48,855 bases of DNA from Flavobacteriales bacterium. Lineage in GTDB: Bacteria; Bacteroidota; Bacteroidia; Flavobacteriales; Schleiferiaceae. Position numbers and translations under genes: made by a program. Below the pieces are notes generated by a model. It was not told the DNA's origin and did no database searches. It saw only the letters and a list, made by a program, of their open reading frames with translations. The DNA is taken from the NCBI GenBank assembly GCA_002737315.1, contig NSIH01000008.1:1-48855 (forward strand), written 5' to 3'. Below are positions 25,178-32,342 of the stretch, in pieces. Position 1 is the first letter of the stretch. Every line of letters begins with the position of its first letter.

Positions 25178-26172
25178 AGCTCTAAAGAGGTCCATGAGTC
25201 TTTAGCCTGAATCTCGTCAAACTCCCTTTTAAGCAGGTTAATCGTTTGATATGGAATAGGCGCAGCATTGCCTTGAGGAATTGCTTTGGCTATTCCTGAG
25301 GAGTGCGACTGGCTCTGGACCTCTTCCCACACCTGCCAGTGGCTGATTTGATTGCCGGACCGCAGTTCCAAATCAACTCCCCAAGATGCATTGAGCGGAA
25401 GGTTCAGGTAGTGTGTGATTCCTTCAAACGGAGGACTCCTTATAGCGTCAATCGTGCGCAATACCTCGCCGAGTCGCAGGGATACCCTTTCTCGAGAATA
25501 ATCTTCAAGGGTTACGCCGGTTTCGACGGTAACCGTTGGAATCCCTAATTCTTGGGTCCACTCGCCGAAGGCCGTAGTGTAGTACGCATCGTCGAACCGA
25601 GCATAGCCCCAATTGGGCTCAAGGTCTCGCATTAGGCCGCTAATGGTTCCGGCCCAAGCCTGGGCAGGCTCCGAAAAGGATTCCTGGTCTTGATTGATGC
25701 AACGGGGCGCCAGTACACTAAGACTGCTGGGAATAGCCTGTCCGTTGGGGCAAAACAAACTTCGCTGGTCGTGAAGGTTAAGGGCTAGCTTAAACGAACC
25801 GGAGGCCAGCACTGATTTCAGTAGGTCGGATTCGAGCGGACCATGATCTCGCGCCCTTCGGTTAAGGTCAATCCCCTCGCTGGTGAGGCGAGTAAATGCA
25901 TCGATGCCAGAGGGGTTCACCAAGGGTATAAGAGTCCAATCGCATTGAGGCCTTCCGCAGCGAATCAGGCGCAGAAGAGCCTCAAAGCCTGTCGGCTCAT
26001 TGCCGTGCATCATCGACCAAGCAACTCTGGGCTCCCCTCCTGCTGCATCCGGGTGGCTCAAAGTCCAAAAAGGAGTCCGTGCTGCTGGAGCAATATTATG
26101 AAGACCCCAACCACCAAAATTTGCCGCTTCAGCAAGCAATTGGGAGCGACTGTTAAAGTTTTGGTAACGCAC
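25123..26172 (-). CDS. M14-family zinc carboxypeptidase
   Basis: A 349-residue M14-like metallopeptidase. Zinc ligands are visible as His and Glu in MMHGNEPTGFEAL near residue 55 and His in ALNLHDQRSLF near residue 133. The substrate-binding Asn-Arg pair is in GIDLNRRARD near residue 103. The catalytic Glu is probably in VTVETG near residue 219. No signal peptide is seen, so it may act in the cytoplasm on small peptides or cell-wall-derived peptides. The start is GTG at 26172, 5 nt after an exact TACTTTTG box. It is divergent from the PhoD-like gene with a 40-nt gap, and its 3' end overlaps ssb by 55 nt. Confidence 0.85.
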   Translation of the reverse strand: MRYQNFNSRSQLLAEAANFGGWGLHNIAPAARTPFWTLSHPDAAGGEPRVAWSMMHGNEPTGFEALLRLIRCGRPQCDWTLIPLVNPSGIDAFTRLTSEGIDLNRRARDHGPLESDLLKSVLASGSFKLALNLHDQRSLFCPNGQAIPSSLSVLAPRCINQDQESFSEPAQAWAGTISGLMRDLEPNWGYARFDDAYYTTAFGEWTQELGIPTVTVETGVTLEDYSRERVSLRLGEVLRTIDAIRSPPFEGITHYLNLPLNASWGVDLELRSGNQISHWQVWEEVQSQSHSSGIAKAIPQGNAAPIPYQTINLLKREFDEIQAKDSWTSLELYAVSSTDLGSFAEALPK

Positions 26173-26177
26173 GGGTT

Positions 26178-26185
26178 CAAAAGTA
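26178..26185 (-). promoter_or_regulatory. -7 promoter element of the M14 gene
   Basis: TACTTTTG, an exact match, 5 nt before the GTG start; it fixes that start. Confidence 0.65.
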
Positions 26186-26200
26186 GTGTACGCGAGGACC

Positions 26201-26208
26201 TAACTTCG
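26201..26208 (+). promoter_or_regulatory. -7-like element of the PhoD-like gene
   Basis: TAACTTCG, one mismatch from TAnnTTTG, 4 nt before the ATG and 15 nt from the divergent M14 box. Confidence 0.45.
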
Positions 26209-26212
26209 GAAT

Positions 26213-27157
26213 ATGAAAGTACAAGCGTTTATATTGGCTTTTGCCCTCGCTGGCAGTGCGACCGATGCTCAAGTACTAACCTTTGCGATGGGCAGCTGCG
26301 CGGAGTTAAGCGATCTCGAAAGCGAGCTAATTTTCACCCAAATTGAAGTTAAAAAACCGGCTTTTTTCTTTTGGCTTGGCGACAACACCTACTATACCAA
26401 CGGGGAATGGAACGACAGCATTCGGATGGTGGAAAACTGGAGGCGGAGGCATGCAAGCCCCCCGCTGGCTCAAATGATGCAGAACATCAGCCAGCGCGCC
26501 ATTTGGGACGATCACGATTTTGGGCCCAATGATGCAGACAGCACCTATGCGCTCAAGGGGGTTAGCGCAAAGATCTTTAGTTCTGTTTTTAAGGAAACGC
26601 CTTTTTCTTTGGCTGAATTCGGAGACCTCAGGTGGCAGGAACGACGGGGATCAGTGGTTATCATTGGTCTCGATGACCGAACGCACCGTGGTCCAGTGGG
26701 CACCCAGGTCCTAGGAAATCAGCAACTAGATTGGGTTTCTGAGGTCCTGAAGTCCAATTACGATGCCTCCTTGGTTTTTATTGCGCTTGGATCGCAGGTA
26801 CTTAACTTATTTGAGTCATTTGAAAATATGGCACGCTACCCAAAAGAGCGCCTGGAATTACTCAAGCGATGTGCCCAATTCTCAGGTCAGGTAGTGTTTC
26901 TAACGGGCGACAGGCACCATGGGGAAATCGAAGAGGCGACCTTCCAAGGTAAGCGCTTTATTGAAGTTTGTTCCTCGCCCCTAACCTCCAAGGTCTTTGA
27001 GCCCAGCAGCCTTGAGACCTTGGCCAATACAACGATTCGAGGTAATCCGGTGAATCAAAAGCACTTCACAGTAATCAAGGTTTCAACGAAGAAACTCAAT
27101 ATTGAATATTTTAATTCCAAAGGCGAAACAATTGTAAACGCTTCATACGAATTGTAA
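26213..27157 (+). CDS. PhoD-like metallophosphatase, exported
   Basis: A 314-residue protein with a signal peptide (MKVQAFILAFALAGSATDAQ) and a PhoD-type phosphatase core. The metal-binding motifs are AMGSC near residue 26 (the Cys that binds Fe in PhoD), FWLGDNTYY near residue 53, IWDDHDFGPND near residue 98 and FLTGDRHHGEI near residue 229. It is shorter than classic PhoD because the N-terminal all-beta domain is missing, as in many Bacteroidota members. The likely role is release of phosphate from phosphodiesters or phosphomonoesters in the periplasm; substrate unknown. Its stop TAA starts the -7 element of the next gene. Confidence 0.87.
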   Translation: MKVQAFILAFALAGSATDAQVLTFAMGSCAELSDLESELIFTQIEVKKPAFFFWLGDNTYYTNGEWNDSIRMVENWRRRHASPPLAQMMQNISQRAIWDDHDFGPNDADSTYALKGVSAKIFSSVFKETPFSLAEFGDLRWQERRGSVVIIGLDDRTHRGPVGTQVLGNQQLDWVSEVLKSNYDASLVFIALGSQVLNLFESFENMARYPKERLELLKRCAQFSGQVVFLTGDRHHGEIEEATFQGKRFIEVCSSPLTSKVFEPSSLETLANTTIRGNPVNQKHFTVIKVSTKKLNIEYFNSKGETIVNASYEL

Positions 27158-27162
27158 CTTTG
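27155..27162 (+). promoter_or_regulatory. -7 promoter element of the XRE gene, overlapping the upstream stop codon
   Basis: TAACTTTG is an exact match. Its first three bases are the stop codon of the PhoD-like gene, and it ends 4 nt before the ATG. TTG 20 nt further upstream may be the -33 element. Confidence 0.6.
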
Positions 27163-27166
27163 ATTG

Positions 27167-27535
27167 ATGCAGCGTTTACCCTTGGAAAATTTACGTTTTA
27201 AGGAGTGGTTAGATTCTCAAAACCGAAGTGCGAGCTCGATTGCTAGCAACCTCGGCGTTTCTCGTGCGGTGCTTTCACACATTCTAAGTGGTCGAAATAA
27301 ACTCAGTCTGAGCGTGGTTCAAAGCGCTGCGAGATTCTACCAAGACTTTGATCTTAATTATGTGGTCCTCGGCGAGCGCTACAAAAAAGGGCAGAACTAT
27401 ACTTCGATCAAGCCACAATCGACAGTCTTCACCTTGAGGGTGGATTCACCCTTGACCAATTCCGCAAACCACCTTGACCAAGTCATCCTGTTGCGTAATG
27501 GTCGCTTTCGGGTCTTACTTTCTGAACAGGCTTAA
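27167..27535 (+). CDS. XRE-family helix-turn-helix protein
   Basis: A 122-residue protein with an N-terminal XRE-type HTH (RSASSIASNLGVSRAVLSHILSGRNKLSL, residues 19-47), followed by an ill-defined C-terminal half with a strand-rich QVILLRNGRFRVLL end. It is probably a DNA-binding regulator. The target is unknown and no operator could be assigned. The start was moved from the track TTG at 27164 to the ATG at 27167, giving MQRLPLENLRF. It is followed by the SRPBCC gene after 31 nt. Confidence 0.75.
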   Translation: MQRLPLENLRFKEWLDSQNRSASSIASNLGVSRAVLSHILSGRNKLSLSVVQSAARFYQDFDLNYVVLGERYKKGQNYTSIKPQSTVFTLRVDSPLTNSANHLDQVILLRNGRFRVLLSEQA

Positions 27536-27566
27536 ACTTTTTGTGTAAAATCTGGGTTTCACTCCT

Positions 27567-28022
27567 ATGTATAAAATTGAACGCGAGCAGTTTCTGCCTA
27601 TAACTAAAGAGGAGGCCTGGAACTTTTTTTCTTCTCCTAAAAATTTGGCCAAAATCACCCCTACCAGTTTGGGCTTTAAAGTTCATGGAGAGGTTCCCGA
27701 CGCTATGTACCCAGGCTTGTTCATTGAATACACGGTTTCGCCCCTCTTGGGGATTCCCATGAATTGGGTTACGGAAATCACCCATGTTTCTGAAGGAGAA
27801 TATTTTGTGGACGAGCAGCGCGTGGGGCCCTACGCCATTTGGCACCACGAACACTTTTTTAAGTCCGTAGAAGGCGGCGTGCTCATGCGCGACGTAGTCC
27901 ATTATAAGGTTCCCTTCGGATTCCTTGGGGCATTGCTGCACCCCATTATTGTTCGCCCCAAGCTCGAGCAAATTTTCTTGTTCCGTTGGCAGACCAACGA
28001 ACGCCTTTTTGGCAAGGCTTAA
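27567..28022 (+). CDS. SRPBCC-family protein
   Basis: A 151-residue helix-grip protein (SRPBCC/START superfamily, often annotated as ligand-binding or polyketide cyclase-like). Seen: the N-terminal FLPITKEEAWNFFSSPKNLAKITP, typical of the family, the strands LFIEYTVSPLLGIPMNWVTEITHV and FVDEQRVGPYAIWHHEHFF, and a C-terminal helix ending RQTNERLFGKA-like. The ligand is unknown. The gene ends with TAA that begins the promoter of DUF2452. No good -7 box is seen before its own ATG, so it may be read through from the XRE gene. Confidence 0.82.
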   Translation: MYKIEREQFLPITKEEAWNFFSSPKNLAKITPTSLGFKVHGEVPDAMYPGLFIEYTVSPLLGIPMNWVTEITHVSEGEYFVDEQRVGPYAIWHHEHFFKSVEGGVLMRDVVHYKVPFGFLGALLHPIIVRPKLEQIFLFRWQTNERLFGKA

Positions 28023-28027
28023 CTTTG
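28020..28027 (+). promoter_or_regulatory. -7 promoter element of the DUF2452 gene, overlapping the upstream stop codon
   Basis: TAACTTTG is an exact match. It uses the SRPBCC stop TAA as its first three bases and ends 5 nt before the ATG. Confidence 0.6.
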
Positions 28028-28032
28028 CTGCA

Positions 28033-28473
28033 ATGAACAAGCCCAAAATCACGGTCAACCCCATCGACATCGACAAGGTTGCACAAAATCCAGGCTTGCT
28101 ACCCTATGCGCACAGCGTGAGCTCGCCTCCGATTGTGCCTACTAAAGAAGGGGTTATAAAGCATCAGTCTTTGGAGGCTATGGCCTACCAGACGGACCAG
28201 CAAATGGACCTGCTGCGCAAGCAGATGGAGCTTCTTGCCGAGCAGGCCAAGGCAATACAGCGACGCAGGGAAGTATCGGAATGGGTGTATTCCGCAAAAC
28301 TGAGTTTTAAGCCTGTGATTAACCACACCTACCATTTGTACCGCAAAGAGGACAGCACTATGATTCTCTCGATGCTAAGTCCTGAAGAATGGTCGCTCTC
28401 CAAAAGAAGCACCATGGAATTTCTCAATTCAATTCGCCTCTTGGCGGACCTTACCTGGGACATTGAGCGTTGA
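28033..28473 (+). CDS. DUF2452 family protein
   Basis: A 146-residue protein matching DUF2452, a family of unknown function common in Bacteroidota. Seen: NPIDIDKVAQNPGLLPYAHSV near residue 8, a helical heptad region (DLLRKQMELLAEQAKAIQRRREVSEWVYSA) and the conserved FKPVINHTYHLYRKEDSTMILSMLSPEEW, then LLADLTWDIE at the end. The ATG at 28033 is preferred to the track start. It overlaps the next (esterase) gene by 4 nt. Confidence 0.88.
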   Translation: MNKPKITVNPIDIDKVAQNPGLLPYAHSVSSPPIVPTKEGVIKHQSLEAMAYQTDQQMDLLRKQMELLAEQAKAIQRRREVSEWVYSAKLSFKPVINHTYHLYRKEDSTMILSMLSPEEWSLSKRSTMEFLNSIRLLADLTWDIER

Positions 28474-29090
28474 TTGACCTTGCGCATTCCTGCTGGCGAC
28501 CCGCTCAGGGACTTGCTCAAAAAGAGCTCTGGTTTTTGCACGGTTACGCAAGCGACGAAAACGATTTATTCGGTTTAGCCAGACTGATTCCGATCGACTG
28601 GAATGTGCGCTCGCTTCGTGCACCACGGCCACTAGCTACCGGAGGGTATGCCTGGTATGACCTGCATTTTGATAGCAAAGGGGTGCGGCAAGTCGGCATG
28701 GATCAGGTTGTGGAAAGCTTAACTGAACTTCGTAAGCTATTGGAGCACGCCGCTCTTAAACCAATTTTGTTTGGTTTTTCGCAGGGCGGAATTGTCGCCA
28801 ATGCCCTTGCAGCTTCGAACCCCGAGCTAATATCTGGCTGCGTTGCCGTGGCTAGCTACTTTCCCAACGATTGGTTTAAAGGAGATTTAGGCTGGAATGC
28901 CGCCCAATTCCTTGCTCACTTAGCCGTTGTTGGTGACCAGGACGGGGTTATACCTCCCAGCCTTTCGCTGCCCAGCTATGCCGAAGCCAATCAGTCGGGC
29001 GCCGGAATCGAGGTTCAGCGATTCCCAATGGGTCACGGAATTGCACCCGACAGCTGGCAGGCTATTTCGAGGTGGCTTTTGCAGCATTAA
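28470..29090 (+). CDS. Alpha/beta hydrolase, carboxylesterase/phospholipase family
   Basis: A 206-residue alpha/beta hydrolase of the small carboxylesterase type (YpfH/EstB-like). The oxyanion-hole region is WFLHGYASDENDL near residue 22, the nucleophile Ser is in FGFSQGG near residue 104, the acid is probably the Asp in GDQDGVIPP near residue 160, and the catalytic His is in MGHGIAPD near residue 190. The start is TTG at 28470, overlapping the DUF2452 stop (TTGA); no better start is visible. The 3' end overlaps the convergent pnuC gene by 29 nt. Substrate unknown. Confidence 0.83.
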   Translation: MIDLAHSCWRPAQGLAQKELWFLHGYASDENDLFGLARLIPIDWNVRSLRAPRPLATGGYAWYDLHFDSKGVRQVGMDQVVESLTELRKLLEHAALKPILFGFSQGGIVANALAASNPELISGCVAVASYFPNDWFKGDLGWNAAQFLAHLAVVGDQDGVIPPSLSLPSYAEANQSGAGIEVQRFPMGHGIAPDSWQAISRWLLQH

Positions 29091-29616
29091 CTTCAGATCC
29101 CCAGCGGAACCAGCCCCAGCAGGCCAGTCCAGCCATTAGGCCACTGTACATCGCGTATACCCATAGACCTCGGTCGGCATAGAGCCAGATTCCAATGCCA
29201 TTGAGGACCAGCCAAAGGGGCCAGTTCCATCGGTCACGCTGGACTTGCCAAAGAGTGCCTAAAATTCCTCCTGAAAACATAATAGCGTCTGCAAGCGGGC
29301 GGGGGTTGTCAGTATGCCTGATCATCAACCAAGCAAGCCCAACTGCTAAACCTAGCATCAAAACCAGGGCAATGGGGCGACTAATGATTGGCCCTAATGC
29401 GGACGCAGGACGCCCCCAAGAAAACCAACCGTAGATAGCAAGTAGTGCGTAGCTTGAGTTTAGAATAGATTCCGCATAAAGTTTGGAATCAAAAAGCAGG
29501 ATTACCGCGAGGGTGGATCCAAAAAACCCAAGTACCCAGGCCCAACGGACGCGAAAAGCTAAGCCTAGGACAAAGCCGACGTTCAGCAGGGCCGACAGAA
29601 TTTCAATCGCGAACAC
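29062..29616 (-). CDS. pnuC: Nicotinamide riboside transporter PnuC
   Basis: A 184-residue membrane protein of the PnuC family, facilitated uptake of nicotinamide riboside for NAD synthesis. Multiple hydrophobic helices are separated by short loops. Family-typical substrate-pocket features are YGWFSWGR near residue 62 and NWPLWLVLNGIGIWLYADRGLWVYA near residue 131. Start is GTG at 29616, 9 nt after the sucC stop, so it is probably cotranscribed with sucC. A NadR-kinase-like ATPase gene (9302-9853) could phosphorylate the substrate, but it lies 19 kb away. Confidence 0.9.
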   Translation of the reverse strand: MFAIEILSALLNVGFVLGLAFRVRWAWVLGFFGSTLAVILLFDSKLYAESILNSSYALLAIYGWFSWGRPASALGPIISRPIALVLMLGLAVGLAWLMIRHTDNPRPLADAIMFSGGILGTLWQVQRDRWNWPLWLVLNGIGIWLYADRGLWVYAMYSGLMAGLACWGWFRWGSEVNAAKATSK

Positions 29617-29625
29617 CTGGGATTA

Positions 29626-30816
29626 CTAACCTACATGCTGGCTAACCAGATCGGCAGCCTCCTGGAGCAATGTGGCAGAATAGACCTTAAGGCCACTTTC
29701 TTCGATGAGTATTTTTGCCTCGGCGGCGTTGGTTCCCTGAAGGCGCACTATGATGGGAACGGAAATTTCACCAATGCTTCGGTAGGCATCAACAATTCCT
29801 TGAGCAACCCGATCGCAACGAACGATTCCACCAAAAATATTCACAAGAATTGCCTTTACATTAGGATCCTCGAGGATGATTCTAAAGGCAGTCTCCACTC
29901 GCTGTGCGTCTGCAGTCCCGCCCACATCCAAGAAGTTTGCAGGGTTTCCGCCCGCCATTTTGATGATGTCCATGGTGGCCATGGCGAGCCCCGCCCCGTT
30001 GACCATGCAGCCGACGTTGCCGTCGAGCTTTACAAAATTTAGTCCTACTTCGGCCGCGCGGACTTCCGTCGGATCTTCTTCGCGGTAGTCGCGAAGTGCC
30101 TCAAGGTCAGGATGGCGAAACAAGGAGTTGTCGTCGAGAGCTACCTTGGCATCTACCGCCAAAATTTTATTATCGCTGGTTTTTAGGACAGGATTAATTT
30201 CAAATAAGGCAGCGTCAGCACCCTCGTAGGCTTTGACCAAACTTTTAACAAAAGCCACCATCTCCTTAGAGGCCGCTCCGCTTAAGCCAAGGTTGAATGC
30301 GATTCGTCGCGCTTGAAAATCCTGGAGGCCCACGAAGGAATCAATGTGCTCTGTAAAAATGCGTTCCGGGTGATTTTCTGCAACCTCCTCGATGTTCATT
30401 CCCCCGTCAGGACTGTACATGATCATTGGACAACTGGCCGCTCTATCAAGCAAAACAGACATATAGTATTCCTCCGTAGGCGATTCGCCGGGGTAGTAAA
30501 CGTCTTCTGCAATGAGTACTTGGTGGACCTTCTTGCCTTCTGCGGAAGTTTGCGGCGTTACGAGCATCATGCCCAAAATTTGACCTGATCGTTCGCGAAC
30601 TTCCTCAAGATTCTTGGCCAACTTTACGCCTCCCGCTTTTCCGCGTCCTCCCGCATGAACCTGAGCCTTAACCACATGCCATGATGTACCGGTCTGTTCG
30701 GTTAGTTGCTTCGCAGCAGACACCGCCTCGTCGGGTGTTGAAGCAACGATTCCGCGCTGAATGCGCACCCCATAACGAGCCAAAATTTCTTTGCCTTGGT
30801 ATTCGTGAAGATTCAT
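29626..30816 (-). CDS. sucC: Succinyl-CoA synthetase beta subunit (ADP-forming type)
   Basis: A 396-residue ATP-grasp subunit that pairs with SucD. The N-terminus MNLHEYQGKEILARYGV, the grasp region around residue 45 (WHVVKAQVHAGGRGKAGGVK), and the C-terminal INPVLKTSDN, NGAGLAMATMDI, FGGIVRCDRVAQG and LQGTNAAEAK motifs are all present. Length is normal. Promoter TACTTTTG lies 35 nt upstream, divergent from lolD. sucD is 27 kb away, so the usual sucCD operon is split. Confidence 0.96.
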   Translation of the reverse strand: MNLHEYQGKEILARYGVRIQRGIVASTPDEAVSAAKQLTEQTGTSWHVVKAQVHAGGRGKAGGVKLAKNLEEVRERSGQILGMMLVTPQTSAEGKKVHQVLIAEDVYYPGESPTEEYYMSVLLDRAASCPMIMYSPDGGMNIEEVAENHPERIFTEHIDSFVGLQDFQARRIAFNLGLSGAASKEMVAFVKSLVKAYEGADAALFEINPVLKTSDNKILAVDAKVALDDNSLFRHPDLEALRDYREEDPTEVRAAEVGLNFVKLDGNVGCMVNGAGLAMATMDIIKMAGGNPANFLDVGGTADAQRVETAFRIILEDPNVKAILVNIFGGIVRCDRVAQGIVDAYRSIGEISVPIIVRLQGTNAAEAKILIEESGLKVYSATLLQEAADLVSQHVG

Positions 30817-30851
30817 AATTATTGGGGTTAAAGGTTCTTTGGCCGGCCTAG

Positions 30852-30859
30852 CAAAAGTA
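30852..30859 (-). promoter_or_regulatory. -7 promoter element of sucC
   Basis: TACTTTTG, an exact match, 35 nt before the sucC ATG. It is divergent from the identical lolD box, 25 nt away. Confidence 0.65.
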
Positions 30860-30884
30860 CGTCTGAGAGCGCGGATTTCACTCG

Positions 30885-30892
30885 TACTTTTG
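30885..30892 (+). promoter_or_regulatory. -7 promoter element of lolD
   Basis: TACTTTTG, an exact match, followed by AGGA and the ATG. With a 4-nt spacer the AGGA cannot serve as a ribosome site if transcription starts at the ATG. Confidence 0.65.
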
Positions 30893-30896
30893 AGGA

Positions 30897-31553
30897 ATGA
30901 GCCACTTGATTGAAGCCCAAAACCTGCACAAGAGCTACGGGAGCCTCCGGGTGCTTCAAGGAATTAACTTTAGTTTGAATTCGTCAGAATTTGTTGCGAT
31001 TACGGGGGCCAGTGGCTCGGGTAAATCCACGCTTCTTCATCTTTTAGCAGGTCTTGATCAGCCAGACCAGGGCCAACTCGCTTTTGAAGGATTGCCCTAT
31101 GCACAGTCAGGCAAGGCCCTTGACCTGTTTCGCAACCAGAGCCTAGGGCTGGTCTTTCAGTTTCATCATTTGATGCCTGAACTCACGGCGCTTGAAAACA
31201 TCCTACTCCCCGCACTGATTGCGGGTAATTATGGCAAAAACCCTGAAGTTCAGGCTCGAGCAATTGCCGAACGCCTAGACGTGGCCGACCGACTGAACCA
31301 CCGTCCCGACGAGCTTAGCGGAGGAGAACAGCAGCGAATCGCCATCGCTCGGGCGCTTATCAACCAACCCAAAGTACTGCTGGCAGACGAACCTTCGGGC
31401 AATTTGGACCGTGGGCGGTCTGAGGAACTCTACCAGCTTCTCGACGAGTCTCGCAAGGTCTGGAACGTTGCCATTGTCGTGGCCACCCATTCCGACTGGC
31501 TCGCAAGTAAGGCAGACCGACGCCTGCACCTGCAGGACGGGCAATGGACCTAG
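30897..31553 (+). CDS. lolD: LolD-like ABC transporter ATPase
   Basis: A 218-residue ATP-binding protein of the LolD/MacB-type class, which powers release of lipoproteins from the inner membrane or similar export. Walker [11 protein letters not shown] at about 36, Q-loop [12 protein letters not shown], signature [15 protein letters not shown] near 140 and Walker [13 protein letters not shown] are all intact. No LolC/E membrane partner is adjacent. The next gene (TIGR02757) overlaps by 10 nt, so the pair is cotranscribed from the TACTTTTG promoter. Assignment to LolD rather than FtsE/MacB is by overall resemblance. Confidence 0.86.
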   Translation: MSHLIEAQNLHKSYGSLRVLQGINFSLNSSEFVAITGASGSGKSTLLHLLAGLDQPDQGQLAFEGLPYAQSGKALDLFRNQSLGLVFQFHHLMPELTALENILLPALIAGNYGKNPEVQARAIAERLDVADRLNHRPDELSGGEQQRIAIARALINQPKVLLADEPSGNLDRGRSEELYQLLDESRKVWNVAIVVATHSDWLASKADRRLHLQDGQWT

Positions 31554-32314
31554 CCGACCTACTCTTGTCTTGGGCGGACCGTGTGGAACGCCCCGATTTC
31601 GTACCCTTTGACCCGATCTCACTGCCGCGTAGGTTCTTAGACGACCCTCTTAGTGCCGAATTAGTTGGCTTCATGGCCGCTACCATTGCCTGGGGATCGA
31701 GAACATCCATCATCGCTTCGGCAGAAAGAGCTGTTGGCGAAATGGGCGATCGGCCCGCGCAATGGCTAATAGAGGCCGACGAATCCGACCTTAAGCTACT
31801 GCCATGGCGGCACCGAACCCTATTGGCTGAAGATTCCGCCATACTGTTGGCTGGACTGCAGGCAGCGCTTCGCAAAAGAGGCTCACTGGCTGGTTTGTTT
31901 GCACTGCAGCCCGAGGAAACCGATTTTGGTCCTGCCATTGATCGCGCCCGGCTCGAGCTGCTTGGAGATGCCGTGAATTCTCGCACAGCAAAGCACATTG
32001 CAAGTCCTGCTGCGGGCTCTGCAGCAAAACGTCTGCATTTGTTTTTGCGCTGGATGGTTCGCCCCAACCGACGCGGTGTCGACTTGGGTATTTGGTCCCA
32101 CCTACCGAAGTCTGCCCTGAGCTGCCCCCTGGATGTTCACAGCGCAAGAGTTGCGCGCGGACTTGGGCTACTGCAGCGCAAGCAAAACGATGCCCTGGCG
32201 GTCAAGGAACTCGACTATGCCCTGCGCCTCATTGACCCAGAAGACCCTGCCCGGTTAGATTTTGCGCTTTTTGGACTGGGAATTGATGCGGCGGAGCTCT
32301 GGCGCAATTACTGA
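31544..32314 (+). CDS. TIGR02757 family protein (DUF2400)
   Basis: A 256-residue protein matching TIGR02757, a Bacteroidota-rich family of unknown function with a predicted all-helical, HhH-like fold. Seen: DFVPFDPISLPRRFLDDPLSAELVGFMAATIAWGSR in the N-terminal third, KRLHLFLRWMVRPN, then LSCPLDVHSARVARGLGLL and DFALFGLGID at the C-terminus. The arrangement recalls DNA glycosylase-like helical domains, but this is a loose inference. It starts 10 nt inside lolD. Confidence 0.85.
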   Translation: MDLADLLLSWADRVERPDFVPFDPISLPRRFLDDPLSAELVGFMAATIAWGSRTSIIASAERAVGEMGDRPAQWLIEADESDLKLLPWRHRTLLAEDSAILLAGLQAALRKRGSLAGLFALQPEETDFGPAIDRARLELLGDAVNSRTAKHIASPAAGSAAKRLHLFLRWMVRPNRRGVDLGIWSHLPKSALSCPLDVHSARVARGLGLLQRKQNDALAVKELDYALRLIDPEDPARLDFALFGLGIDAAELWRNY

Positions 32315-32342
32315 AATCAGAGAAGGCGTCAAAATCCTAGGC

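Noticed and set aside
27483-28076. 197-residue minus-strand ORF
   Set aside because: It is fully antisense to the SRPBCC gene, has no recognisable domain and no promoter box. The plus-strand frame matches a known family.
30893-30896. AGGA before lolD as a Shine-Dalgarno site
   Set aside because: It is directly adjacent to the ATG (no spacing) and lies between the -7 box and the predicted transcription start, so it would not be in the mRNA.
31360-32067. 235-residue minus-strand ORF
   Set aside because: It is antisense to lolD and the TIGR02757 gene, with low-complexity Ser/Arg/Ala composition typical of shadow frames.
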